From Streptomyces sp. NK08204 (lineage in GTDB: Bacteria > Actinomycetota > Actinomycetes > Streptomycetales > Streptomycetaceae), in contig NZ_JAINVF010000023.1 in NCBI RefSeq assembly GCF_020400585.1, positions 1-64,000 of the forward strand: a stretch of 64,000 nucleotides of DNA, in the 5' to 3' direction. The notes beneath the pieces are model-generated. The model searched no databases. It saw only the letters and a list, made by a program, of their open reading frames with translations, and had not been told where the DNA came from. How positions within the stretch are numbered: the first letter of the stretch is position 1; the number at the start of each line of letters is the position of its first letter. Shown piece after piece: positions 1 through 9,650 of the stretch. Both the position numbers and the translations under genes were made by a program.

Positions 1-698
1 TCGGTCTTCAGCGAGACCACGATCATCCAGATGAAGGACGCCGCGATCTTGAGGGCCGCGAAGAAGTAGGACAGGTTCTGCAGGGTGGAGACGTCCATCC
101 CCCGGAACCAGGCGACCAGCGGGTACGACAGGAAGTACGAGGCCTCGTAGCCGTCGACGTGGTGCTGGGCGCCCTCCAGGGCGTGCAGCAGCACGATGCA
201 GGAGCCGACGGTGAAGATGACGGCCTCGACGAAGTACGCCTGACCGGTGTTGGAGCCCGCGAACCGGGACTTGCGCAGGGCCTTGCCCGGCCTCGACAGC
301 TGGCGGATCACGATCAGCGTCACACAGCCGACCGCGGTGCCCGTGCCGATGAACTCGACGTACATGTTGTACGGCGCCCACGTGCCGATGATCGGCAGCA
401 GCCAGTCGCTCTTGAAGAGCTGACCGAACGCGTTGACGATCGTCAGCAGCAGCGTGTAGAAGCCGATCGCGATGAACCAGTGGGCCAGGCCGATGACACC
501 CCAGCGGTTCATGCGGGTGTGGCCCAGGAACTCACGTACCAGGGTCACACTGCGCTGATACGGGTTGTCAGTCCGGGACCCGGCCGGCACGGGCTGGCCG
601 AGTCGCATGAAGTTGTATACCTGGAGGACGGCGCGGCCGAACAGTGCCACACCGACCACGATCAGGGTCACCGACACGATGATCGCGGCGATTTGCAT
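1..698 (-). CDS. Membrane-bound Fe-S reductase (EtfD/heterodisulfide reductase-like), N-terminal part
   Basis: Partial gene: the reading frame runs off the left edge. The start is ATG at 698, preceded by AGGAG with a five-base spacer. The 232 visible residues form about five membrane helices, beginning MQIAAIIVSVTLIVVG and including the GLAHWFIAIGFYTLLL segment. This arrangement, like a nitrate reductase gamma subunit, is typical of the N-terminus of the large actinobacterial (Fe-S)-binding reductases (EtfD/FadF type) that pass electrons from electron transfer flavoprotein to menaquinone during fatty-acid oxidation. The cysteine-rich CCG and ferredoxin domains would lie outside the window, so the family call rests on the membrane part and is moderate. 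The gene is divergent from the gene at 916. Confidence 0.7.
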   Translation of the reverse strand, partial: MQIAAIIVSVTLIVVGVALFGRAVLQVYNFMRLGQPVPAGSRTDNPYQRSVTLVREFLGHTRMNRWGVIGLAHWFIAIGFYTLLLTIVNAFGQLFKSDWLLPIIGTWAPYNMYVEFIGTGTAVGCVTLIVIRQLSRPGKALRKSRFAGSNTGQAYFVEAVIFTVGSCIVLLHALEGAQHHVDGYEASYFLSYPLVAWFRGMDVSTLQNLSYFFAALKIAASFIWMIVVSLKT

Positions 699-725
699 GG
701 GGGCTCCTGGGGCGGGGCCTAGAAA

Positions 726-749
726 TTACTAAGCGGTAACTTATTTAGT
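726..749. promoter_or_regulatory. Possible TetR-type operator
   Basis: In an unusually AT-rich intergenic patch, TTAC-N6-GTAA (726-739) overlaps ACTAA (728-732) paired with TTAGT (745-749). Overlapping short inverted repeats of this kind are common TetR-family operators in actinobacteria. The position just upstream of the Fe-S reductase gene fits control of that gene. No regulator gene is adjacent, so this is a weak call. Confidence 0.3.
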
Positions 750-903
750 CTGTTTGAGACTACCTCCATATTCCCCCGAGGGGCAGCCCTGCGCGGGGTG
801 ACATGGGTCGCTGAGCGCGGCCTGTCGCCCGGTCCGTGCGCGGCCGACGGGCGGCGGCGGCAATCGGATCGTGTTATTCGTACCGAATTGCTACCTTCGC
901 GCC

Positions 904-909
904 TAACTT
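904..909 (+). promoter_or_regulatory. -10 element, probable leaderless promoter
   Basis: TAACTT lies six bases before the GTG at 916, and no Shine-Dalgarno sequence is present. Transcription would begin at or next to the start codon. Confidence 0.45.
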
Positions 910-915
910 AGAGCC

Positions 916-1935
916 GTGCTCTACGGGATCGTCGCCGCCACCGCGGCCCTGCTCCTCGCCGCCGTGCTCGCGGCGTTGCTCCGGATGCCCGCCCTGCGCG
1001 TGGGCATCGTCGACCGGCGGCGGCAGCGGCCCCTGCCGGTGCTCGGCGGGCCCGCCGTCGTGGCTGTCACCGGTCTCGTCGCCTGGGCGGGTGAGTGGAC
1101 GCGGGTCGCCCCGCTCGGGGAAGGCGTCGGGCGGCTGCTCCTCGCCGCGGCCGGACTTGCCGCGCTGGGGCTGGTCGCCGATGTGTGGCGGCTGCGGGCG
1201 CGGGTGCTCGTCACCGGTACGGCGGTGGCGGCGGTGTGCGTGGTGCCGTACGACGAGACGGGCGTCGCGGGCGGACTGCTGGCCGTCGGCTGGATCGTCT
1301 TCGTCTCCCTCGCCTTCAAGGGGCTCGACCATGCCGACGGGCTGGCCGGCACCGTCGGGGTGGTCACCGCCTTCGGTGCGGGTGCCTGCGCCGCCGCCGA
1401 GGTGATGGACGGGCTCGCCGTGCTGCTCAGCGTGTTCGCCGCCGCCCTCACCGGCTTCCTGATGCACAACTGGCATCCCGCACGGATGGGGCTCGGTGCA
1501 TGCGGGTCGCTGTTCACCGGGTTCTTGCTGTCCTCGGCCGCCGTCATCACGCGCGCGGGGTACGGGCTCGGGGCGAGTGCCGGGGTGCTGTTCTGCCTCG
1601 GTGCCGTCGCCGCCGCCGACGCCCTCCTGGTGGTGCTGGCGCGGCGGCTGGGCCGTCGCCCGTCGCCGCGGCGCGGGTCCGGCCATCTCGGGCACCGGCT
1701 GCGGCGGCTCGGGCTGACCCCGCAGGGGACGGTCGTGCTCGTGGGGGCCGGTTCCTTCTCCTCGGTGCTCGTGGGCGTGCTCGTGCACACCGGGTGGGTG
1801 GGGGAGACGGCCGTGCTGTGGGTGGTGGGAGGGGTGGTGCTCGCGGTTCTCGTCCTCCTCCGGATCCCTGTCCGTGTGCCCCACCGGGTGGCGAATACGC
1901 AGGTGGGAGGGCAGTTGCGTGTAAGGAACGGATAA
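916..1935 (+). CDS. MraY/WecA-like glycosyltransferase-4 family membrane protein
   Basis: A 339-residue multi-pass membrane protein related to polyprenyl-phosphate N-acetylhexosamine-1-phosphate transferases. GIVDRRRQRPLPVLGGPAV (about residues 30-48) corresponds to the first cytoplasmic loop, FKGLDHADGLAGTVGV matches the family's N-x-x-D-G-x-x-G signature, and PARMGLGACGSLFTGFLL matches the MGDxGS loop. In that loop the conserved Asp is replaced by Ala (GACGS), so normal sugar-phosphate transferase activity is doubtful. The GTG start has no Shine-Dalgarno but a -10 hexamer six bases upstream. The gene sits immediately before the dnaK control region and ends three bases before its first HspR site. 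Substrate unknown. Confidence 0.7.
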   Translation: MLYGIVAATAALLLAAVLAALLRMPALRVGIVDRRRQRPLPVLGGPAVVAVTGLVAWAGEWTRVAPLGEGVGRLLLAAAGLAALGLVADVWRLRARVLVTGTAVAAVCVVPYDETGVAGGLLAVGWIVFVSLAFKGLDHADGLAGTVGVVTAFGAGACAAAEVMDGLAVLLSVFAAALTGFLMHNWHPARMGLGACGSLFTGFLLSSAAVITRAGYGLGASAGVLFCLGAVAAADALLVVLARRLGRRPSPRRGSGHLGHRLRRLGLTPQGTVVLVGAGSFSSVLVGVLVHTGWVGETAVLWVVGGVVLAVLVLLRIPVRVPHRVANTQVGGQLRVRNG

Positions 1936-1937
1936 GA

Positions 1938-1958
1938 GTTGAGCCCAGTTGACTCAGG
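1938..1958 (+). promoter_or_regulatory. HspR operator (HAIR element) 1, dnaK
   Basis: GTTGAGC-N7-ACTCAGG, two mismatches from the HAIR consensus CTTGAGT-N7-ACTCAAG expected for one half-site each. It is the distal of two sites before dnaK. HspR is known to bind such repeats in Streptomyces dnaK promoters. Confidence 0.75.
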
Positions 1959-1989
1959 TCCGTTGACCCGGGCGACCTGCTCGTGCACA

Positions 1990-2010
1990 CTTGAGCCTGT
2001 TCCACTCAAG
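1990..2010 (+). promoter_or_regulatory. HspR operator (HAIR element) 2, dnaK
   Basis: CTTGAGC-N7-ACTCAAG, one base from the HAIR consensus. It ends 19 bases before the dnaK start codon. The distance between the two site centres is 52 bp, close to five helical turns, which would place both on the same DNA face. A possible -35 (TTGACC at 1963) lies between them. Confidence 0.9.
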
Positions 2011-2029
2011 TCAGCTGGAGGAATCAACC

Positions 2030-3864
<1,835 letters not shown>

Positions 3865-3868
<4 letters not shown>

Positions 3869-4518
3869 CGGAGGAGACCCCGGGCTTCGAGGAGAAGCCC
3901 GACGTCCCCTCCGGCGCGACCCCCGACGACGCCGAGTCGAAGGCCGCCCCCGAGGAGGGGGCGGCCCCGGCCGGGGACGGAGCAGCAGACGCGGGCCGGC
4001 TGGCCCAGCTGGACCAGGTGCGTACGGCGCTCAGCGAGCGCACGGCGGACCTCCAGCGCCTTCAGGCCGAGTACCAGAACTACCGCCGCCGGGTGGAGCG
4101 GGACCGGGTGGCCGTCCGGGAGATCGCCATCGCGAACCTCCTGACCGAGCTGCTTCCGGTGCTCGACGACATCGGGCGCGCACGGGAACACGGCGAACTG
4201 GTCGGCGGGTTCAAGTCCGTCGCCGAGTCGCTGGAGACCGTCGCCGCCAAGATGGGCCTGCAGCAGTTCGGCAAGGAGGGCGAGCCCTTCGACCCGACGA
4301 TCCACGAGGCCCTGATGCACTCGTACGCGCCGGACGTCAAGGAGACGACCTGCGTGGCGATCCTGCAGCCCGGGTATCGCATCGGCGAGCGCACCATCCG
4401 CCCCGCGCGGGTGGCCGTCGCCGAACCGCAGCCCGGCGCGCAGACCGGCAAGGGCGAGGGCGCCGAGGAGAGCGCGGCGGCCGACGACAAGGACAGCGGT
4501 GGCCCGGACGAGGGCTGA
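3865..4518 (+). CDS. grpE: Nucleotide exchange factor GrpE
   Basis: Releases ADP from DnaK. The protein has 217 residues. The N-terminal 50 residues are acidic and low-complexity, a long helical/coiled-coil region (LDQVRTALSERTADLQRL) is followed by EYQNYRRRVERDR, and the C-terminal beta domain contains the family region GYRIGERTIRPARVAVA near residue 170. A GTGA overlap with dnaK (3865-3868) implies translational coupling. The gap to dnaJ is 42 bases. Confidence 0.97.
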
Positions 4519-4560
4519 CGCAGGGATCGACGGGGCCCACAGGAAGGGGGTGCGTCGGGG

Positions 4561-5730
4561 ATGAGCACCAAGGACTTCATCGAGAAGGACTACTACAAGG
4601 TCCTCGGCGTCCCCAAGGACGCCACCGAGGCCGAGATCAAGAAGGCGTACCGGAAGCTCGCCCGCGAGTTCCACCCGGACGCCAACAAGGGCAACGCCAA
4701 GGCCGAGGAGCGCTTCAAGGAGATCTCCGAGGCGAACGACGTCCTCGGCGACCCCAAGAAGCGCAAGGAGTACGACGAGGCACGCGCCCTGTTCGGCAAC
4801 GGCGGCTTCCGCCCCGGGCCGGGTGCCGGCGGCTCCTTCAACTTCGACCTCGGCGACCTCTTCGGGGGCGGCGGGGGCGCCCAGGGCGGCGGCTTCGGCG
4901 GCGGAATCGGTGACGTCTTCGGAGGGCTGTTCAACCGGGGCGGTGCCACCGGCACCCGTACCCAGCCCCGGCGCGGCCAGGACATCGAGTCCGAGGTCAC
5001 GCTGAGCTTCACGGAGGCCATCGAGGGCGCCACGGTGCCCCTCAGAATGTCCTCCCAGGCCCCGTGCAAGGCCTGTTCCGGCACCGGCGACAAGAACGGC
5101 ACACCGCGTGTGTGCCCCACCTGCGTCGGCACCGGGCAGGTCGCCCGGGGTTCGGGCGGCGGCTTCTCGCTCACCGACCCCTGCCCCGACTGCAAGGGCC
5201 GCGGCCTGATCGCCGAGCACCCCTGCCTGGAGTGCAAGGGCAGCGGGCGCGCCAAGTCGTCGAGGACCATGCAGGTCCGCATCCCGGCCGGGGTGACCGA
5301 CGGCCAGCGCATCAGGCTGCGCGGCAAGGGCGCGCCCGGCGAGCGGGGCGGCCCGGCGGGTGACCTGTACGTGGTCGTGCACGTCGGTGACCACCCGGTC
5401 TTCGGGCGCAAGGGCGACAACCTCACCGTCACCGTGCCGGTGACGTTCGCCGAGGCCGCTCTCGGCGGCGAGGTGAGGGTGCCGACCCTGGGCGGTCCCC
5501 CCGTCACCCTGAAGCTGCCGGCGGGCACACCCAACGGCCGTACTATGCGTGCGCGGGGAAAGGGCGCGGTCCGCAAGGACGGCACCCGCGGCGACCTCCT
5601 GGTCACCGTCGAGGTGAGTGTTCCGAAGGACCTGTCGGGGAAGGCTCGTGACGCACTGGAGGCGTATCGCGAGGCGACTGCGGGTGAGGACCCGCGTGCG
5701 GAGCTGTTCGAGGCCGCGAAGGGAGACTGA
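4561..5730 (+). CDS. dnaJ: Chaperone DnaJ (Hsp40)
   Basis: Co-chaperone that delivers clients to DnaK and stimulates its ATPase. It has 389 residues: a J domain (about 9-75) with the HPD motif near residue 39, a Gly/Phe-rich linker (about 80-135), a zinc domain of four CxxCxGxG repeats (CKACSGTG, CPTCVGTG, CPDCKGRG, CLECKGSG, about 168-230), and a C-terminal client-binding region. As the operon copy it would correspond to DnaJ1; streptomycetes usually have a second dnaJ elsewhere. Seven bases separate it from hspR. Confidence 0.97.
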   Translation: MSTKDFIEKDYYKVLGVPKDATEAEIKKAYRKLAREFHPDANKGNAKAEERFKEISEANDVLGDPKKRKEYDEARALFGNGGFRPGPGAGGSFNFDLGDLFGGGGGAQGGGFGGGIGDVFGGLFNRGGATGTRTQPRRGQDIESEVTLSFTEAIEGATVPLRMSSQAPCKACSGTGDKNGTPRVCPTCVGTGQVARGSGGGFSLTDPCPDCKGRGLIAEHPCLECKGSGRAKSSRTMQVRIPAGVTDGQRIRLRGKGAPGERGGPAGDLYVVVHVGDHPVFGRKGDNLTVTVPVTFAEAALGGEVRVPTLGGPPVTLKLPAGTPNGRTMRARGKGAVRKDGTRGDLLVTVEVSVPKDLSGKARDALEAYREATAGEDPRAELFEAAKGD

Positions 5731-5737
5731 GAGAGAG

Positions 5738-6190
5738 ATGGACGGCCGTCGGCGTAACCCGTATGAACTGACCGAGGAAACCCCGGTCTACGTCATCTCG
5801 GTGGCGGCCCAGCTCTCCGGACTCCACCCGCAGACGCTGCGCCAGTACGACCGCCTGGGCCTGGTCTCCCCGGACCGGACCGCCGGGCGGGGCCGCCGCT
5901 ACTCGGCCCGCGACATCGAGCTGCTCCGCCAGGTGCAGCAGTTGTCGCAGGACGAAGGCATCAACCTGGCCGGTATCAAGCGCATCATCGAACTGGAGAA
6001 CCACGTCGCCGCGCTCCAGTCCCGCGTCGCGGAACTGGAGGCGGCCCTGGACGGCGCGGCGGCGACGATGCGGCAGCGCGAGGCCGCCGTACACGCCTCC
6101 TACCGCCGCGACCTGGTTCCGTACCAGGAGGTCCAGCAGAGCAGCGCGCTGGTCGTGTGGCGGCCCAAGCGGCAGCAGTCCTCGGACTGA
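5738..6190 (+). CDS. hspR: Heat-shock repressor HspR (MerR family)
   Basis: A 150-residue MerR-type repressor of the HspR family. The winged-helix segment VYVISVAAQLSGLHPQTLRQ starts near residue 16 and is followed by YDRLGLVSPDRTAGRGRRYS. The coiled-coil region NHVAALQSRVAELEAAL (about 88-104) should dimerise it. ATG at 5738 sits behind GAGAGAG. HspR is known to use DnaK as co-repressor and to bind HAIR sites, and three such sites are visible here, two before dnaK and one before clpB. Last gene of the operon, followed by a strong terminator. Confidence 0.97.
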   Translation: MDGRRRNPYELTEETPVYVISVAAQLSGLHPQTLRQYDRLGLVSPDRTAGRGRRYSARDIELLRQVQQLSQDEGINLAGIKRIIELENHVAALQSRVAELEAALDGAAATMRQREAAVHASYRRDLVPYQEVQQSSALVVWRPKRQQSSD

Positions 6191-6219
6191 CCTTCACGTC
6201 CACTGAAAGCCTGCAGTGG

Positions 6220-6247
6220 AAAGGGGCCCGGATTCCGGGCCCCTTTT
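6220..6247. terminator. Bidirectional terminator after hspR
   Basis: AAAGGGGCCCGG (6220-6231), a three-base loop, then CCGGGCCCCTTTT. It is a near-perfect 12-bp stem with A and T runs on both flanks, so it can end transcription of hspR and of the convergent gene. Confidence 0.9.
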
Positions 6248-6254
6248 CGCGTGC

Positions 6255-7952
6255 TCAGGGGAGGAGGACGGCGTAGTCCGCTCCCGGCGCCGACTCGGTG
6301 CCGTCCGCGTACTGCGCGGTCACCCAGTAGTAGTGGGTGGTGCCGCTCGTGGCGCCGGTGTCGGTGTAGGAGGTCTGCGTGGTGGCCGCCAGCTTCTCGT
6401 AGGCGTGCGTGTCCGGGTTCCAGCGGTAGACCTGGTAGCCGGTGGCATCGGCCACCGCGTTCCAGCTCAGTCCGACGACGCCGTTGCCCGGGGAGGCCTC
6501 CACCTGGACCGGCGAGCCGTCCGGGGTCGGCACGCTCGGGGTGGTGTCCAGCTCGGTCGCGTTCACGATGTTCGGCGAACGGGTCCACTCGTAGTGGGAG
6601 TTCCCGTCGTCGTCGACGGCGTCGATGAAGAAGCAGCGCTCCTCGCCGTCCGGGAGGGTGGGGTAGTCGTACGAGGTCGTGCTGGTGGACAGCCACTCCG
6701 CCGCGTAGACCAGGCAGACCTTCTCCCCGTCCGGCTCCGCCTCGTCGACAGGGTGGAGTTCGCCGGCGTAGACGACGTACCGGGCGAGGTCGGGCGTCGG
6801 GTTGGCGTCCCACGCGAGGTGGAAGCCGTAGCCGGTCGGGCTGACCGTCAGCCCGGTGACCGCGGACGGCGGGGTCAGGTCCTCGTGGACCCCGCTGACC
6901 GCGGCCGACCGCGCGGACTCGTTGCCCGCGGCGTCGACGGCCGTGACGCGGTAGTAGTACCGCGTGCCCTCGGTGCCGGACGCGTCGAGGTAGGACGGCT
7001 GGCCGGCGGTGGCGATACGGCTGTAGGTGCCGTCGGCGCTCGTGGCGCGGTACACGCGGTAGGTGCCCGCGTCCGCGACCGTGCCCCACGCGAGGCTCAC
7101 CCCGTCGCCGCCGCTGTCGGCGCTCACTCCGGCGGGGGCGGCGGGCGGGGTCCGGTCGGCGGTGGTGACGGGCAGGTCGGCGGTGCCGGCGGAGACATTG
7201 CCGGCGCGGTCGTAGGCGCGCACCTCGTAGTAGTAGGTCGCGCCGGTCGTGGGCGGGCTGTCGGTGTAGGAGGTCGCCGTCGTGGCGGCCACCTTCGTCC
7301 AGCTGCTGCTGTCCTTCAGGCGCCGGTAGACCTTGTATCCCGCGAGGTCCATCTCCTTGTTCTTCGCCCAGGCGAGCTTGGCCTTGCCGGTGGCCGGGTC
7401 GTAGGAGACGGAAGCCCCGGTCGGGGTGAGGGGCTTGACGGTGTCGACGTCGGCGGAGGTGCGGGGTGTGTAGCCGAACTTGACGTTGGCGGTGCCCGTC
7501 CAGTTGACGAAGTCGACGCGCAGGGTGTGCTTGCCGGACGGGATCGTCAGGTTGAGCGTCTTGGACACCGTGGACGAGACGTTCTTCCACAGGTCGATCT
7601 TGCGGGTGCCGTCGAGGTAGACGCGGATGCCGTCCTGGGCGGAGGCGGTGAGGGCGAAGGGGCCGCCGGAACCGAAGTCCCTCGTCACCGTCCAGCGGAC
7701 GCCGAAGTAGTTGCTGGGCAGGCCCGTAGCGGGGGCACCGGTGCCCCAGTTCTGGTCGATGACGTCGTCGCAGTCGGTCTTCGCCGGAGTGCCGGAGAAG
7801 GTGGTGTTCGCGAAGAACTGGCGTTTGTAGACGGGGGAGGTGCAGGTGGTCGCGGCGGAGGCGGGCGCGGTGGTCGCGGTGAGCAGTCCCCCGGCGGTGG
7901 CGAGCACGACGGCGGTGGCGGCCGACGCCGTCGTGTGTCTGGCTGGATTCAT
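6255..7952 (-). CDS. Secreted PA14 / fibronectin type III repeat protein
   Basis: A 565-residue exported protein. A Sec signal peptide (MNPARHTTASAATAVV..., cleavage near the APASAA motif, about residue 34) is followed by a PA14-like domain (about 35-170: YFGVRWTVTRDF, DGIRVYLDG, IPSGKHTLRVDFVNW). Four fibronectin III-like modules fill the rest; recurrent TSYTDS/TSYTDT and TYYYEVRAYD/TRYYYRVTAVD strands mark each one. I see no catalytic domain, so it is probably a carbohydrate or cell-wall binding scaffold. ATG at 7952 follows AGAGGAT. A perfect inverted repeat occupies the 5' untranslated region, directly before that Shine-Dalgarno. Convergent with hspR. Confidence 0.85.
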   Translation of the reverse strand: MNPARHTTASAATAVVLATAGGLLTATTAPASAATTCTSPVYKRQFFANTTFSGTPAKTDCDDVIDQNWGTGAPATGLPSNYFGVRWTVTRDFGSGGPFALTASAQDGIRVYLDGTRKIDLWKNVSSTVSKTLNLTIPSGKHTLRVDFVNWTGTANVKFGYTPRTSADVDTVKPLTPTGASVSYDPATGKAKLAWAKNKEMDLAGYKVYRRLKDSSSWTKVAATTATSYTDSPPTTGATYYYEVRAYDRAGNVSAGTADLPVTTADRTPPAAPAGVSADSGGDGVSLAWGTVADAGTYRVYRATSADGTYSRIATAGQPSYLDASGTEGTRYYYRVTAVDAAGNESARSAAVSGVHEDLTPPSAVTGLTVSPTGYGFHLAWDANPTPDLARYVVYAGELHPVDEAEPDGEKVCLVYAAEWLSTSTTSYDYPTLPDGEERCFFIDAVDDDGNSHYEWTRSPNIVNATELDTTPSVPTPDGSPVQVEASPGNGVVGLSWNAVADATGYQVYRWNPDTHAYEKLAATTQTSYTDTGATSGTTHYYWVTAQYADGTESAPGADYAVLLP

Positions 7953-7960
7953 TCGATCCT

Positions 7961-8008
7961 CTGGTCATGATCACGACGGCTGCCGTCAGCCGTCGTGATC
8001 ATGACCAG
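7961..8008. repeat. Perfect 22-bp inverted repeat with 4-base loop
   Basis: The left arm is 7961-7982 (CTGGTCATGATCACGACGGC then TG), the loop is CCGT, and the right arm 7987-8008 is its exact complement. Each arm contains the quasi-palindrome TGATCA. It begins nine bases upstream of the start of the PA14/fibronectin gene and abuts its Shine-Dalgarno. It could be an operator, an attenuator hairpin or an mRNA-stabilising structure; there is no U-tract on the minus strand, because the Shine-Dalgarno follows directly. Confidence 0.85.
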
Positions 8009-8236
8009 CGAGGAAGGGTGTTGGTTGTACGAATCTTTGTCGACCCATGAACGCTCCTTGAACAGAATATTCCGTAAAGGGCGTTTGGAGGGGATTTCGC
8101 ACCTTCCCCGCAGACACAGCGGTGCGTGTCGTTGCGTACTCGTTAAGTAGTTCTGCTTGACGCCGGGTGGAGCCCCCGCGTTGTCTTTCAGACACCTGGG
8201 TGGCGTAAAGCCGCCCATGTCCGCAACACACCCGAA

Positions 8237-9358
8237 GTGAGCCCCCGAATGCGCCGAATCGCCATCTCCATGGCCGCATCCACGATGACCCTCTCGCTTG
8301 CCGGCTGCGGCATGCTGAACGCGACGGGGGACGGCGACGCGAGCGCGAGCCCGACGGCCGGTGACGACGTCAAGGTGGGGCTGTTGCTGCCGGAGACGGC
8401 GAACACGCGTTACGACAAGTTCGACTACCCCATCATCAGGGACAAAGTAGCCGAACTCACCCACAAAAAGGGCAAGGTGCAATACGCGAACGCGAACGCG
8501 GACGCCGCCCGGCAGGCCGACCAGATGCAGCAGATGATCAACGACAAGGTCGACGTCATCCTGCTGGACGCGGTCGACTCGCACGCCGTCGCCGAGCAGG
8601 TGCAGAAGGCCAAGGACGCGGGCATCCCGGTCATCGCCTACGACCGGCTCGCCGAGGGTCCGATCTCCGCGTACATCTCCTTCGACAACGACCTCGTCGG
8701 CGAGGTGCAGGCCCGCTCCCTGCTGGCGGGCATGGGCCCCGACCGCGCCGCCTCCGACAAGATCGTGATGATGAACGGCTCGCCCACCGACCCGAACGCC
8801 AAGCAGTTCAAGGAGGGCGCGCTGTCGGAGCTGGACGGCAAGGTGCAGATCGCGGCGAGCTACGACACCAAGGAGTGGAAGCCGGAGATCGCCCAGGCCT
8901 ACATGGCCCAGGCGATCAGTCAGATCGGCAAGGACAACATCGCCGGCGTCCTGGCCGCCAACGACGGCGTAGCGGGCGGTGTCATCAAGGCCCTGAAGGC
9001 GGCCGGCGTCACCCATCTGCCCCCGATCACCGGACAGGACTCCGAACTGGACGCCGTCCAGCGGGTCCTCGACGGTGAGCAGTACATGAGCGTGTACAAG
9101 CCCTACCCGGACGAGGCCGAGGCCGCCGCCCAGATCGCCGTCGCCAAGGTCCAGGGCAGGGACATGCAGTTCGACGCCCTCACCCAGGACAAGGTCGACA
9201 GCCCCACCATCAAGAACATCCCCTCGAAGCTCGTCCAGGTGAACGCCCTGACCAAGAGCAAGATCGAGGAGACGGTGATCGCGGACGGGATCTACACGGT
9301 CGACGAGATCTGCACCGCGAAGTACAAGGCGGACTGCGCGGCGATCGGGCTCAAGTAG
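8237..9358 (+). CDS. Sugar ABC transporter substrate-binding lipoprotein (XylF/RbsB type)
   Basis: A periplasmic-binding-protein family 4 lipoprotein of up to 373 residues. The signal peptide ends in the lipobox LAGC, so the Cys would be acylated at the membrane. KVGLLLPETANTRYDKFDYP, MINDKVDVILLDAVDS and GIPVIAYDRL are typical strands of ribose/xylose-binding proteins. GTG at 8237 is given; ATG at 8249 (MRRIAISMAAS) is equally possible and neither has a strong Shine-Dalgarno. No permease or ATPase gene is adjacent, so it is an orphan binding protein whose transporter partner, if any, lies elsewhere, or it acts as a sensor. Confidence 0.85.
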   Translation: MSPRMRRIAISMAASTMTLSLAGCGMLNATGDGDASASPTAGDDVKVGLLLPETANTRYDKFDYPIIRDKVAELTHKKGKVQYANANADAARQADQMQQMINDKVDVILLDAVDSHAVAEQVQKAKDAGIPVIAYDRLAEGPISAYISFDNDLVGEVQARSLLAGMGPDRAASDKIVMMNGSPTDPNAKQFKEGALSELDGKVQIAASYDTKEWKPEIAQAYMAQAISQIGKDNIAGVLAANDGVAGGVIKALKAAGVTHLPPITGQDSELDAVQRVLDGEQYMSVYKPYPDEAEAAAQIAVAKVQGRDMQFDALTQDKVDSPTIKNIPSKLVQVNALTKSKIEETVIADGIYTVDEICTAKYKADCAAIGLK

Positions 9359-9582
9359 CCGTGCCGGTGCCGTTCGCACGGTGGGAGCAGCGGGCCCCGG
9401 CCGGACTGGGGGCAGCCCGGCCGGAACCGCCCCGGGTGTCCAGTATCCGGGGGAAGCGGTAACAACGATGCCTCGGCCGGCCTCGGCGCACCACCGTCAT
9501 CTTGTTGCAGCGGGAAGTGCGGAGGCCGGGCGATAACGTGACATACCCCATGATTGTCCCGCCCCTGGCGCGATGAGCCGTG

Positions 9583-9611
9583 TTGCGGACCTGGTCGGCG
9601 CCGCGCATAGT
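9583..9611 (+). promoter_or_regulatory. Putative promoter of the 9651 regulator
   Basis: TTGCGG (9583-9588), a 17-base spacer, then CATAGT (9606-9611). It falls inside the longest open frame and so argues against the far-upstream start at 9573. Confidence 0.4.
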
Positions 9612-9650
9612 TGCGCTGCGAAGAGGCAGACACCGGGGGTGAAATGGGCG

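Noticed and set aside
6100..7974. Alternative minus-strand frame across the PA14/fibronectin gene
   Set aside because: The His/Arg-rich product is typical of an out-of-frame reading; the 6255-7952 frame has a signal peptide and recognisable modules.
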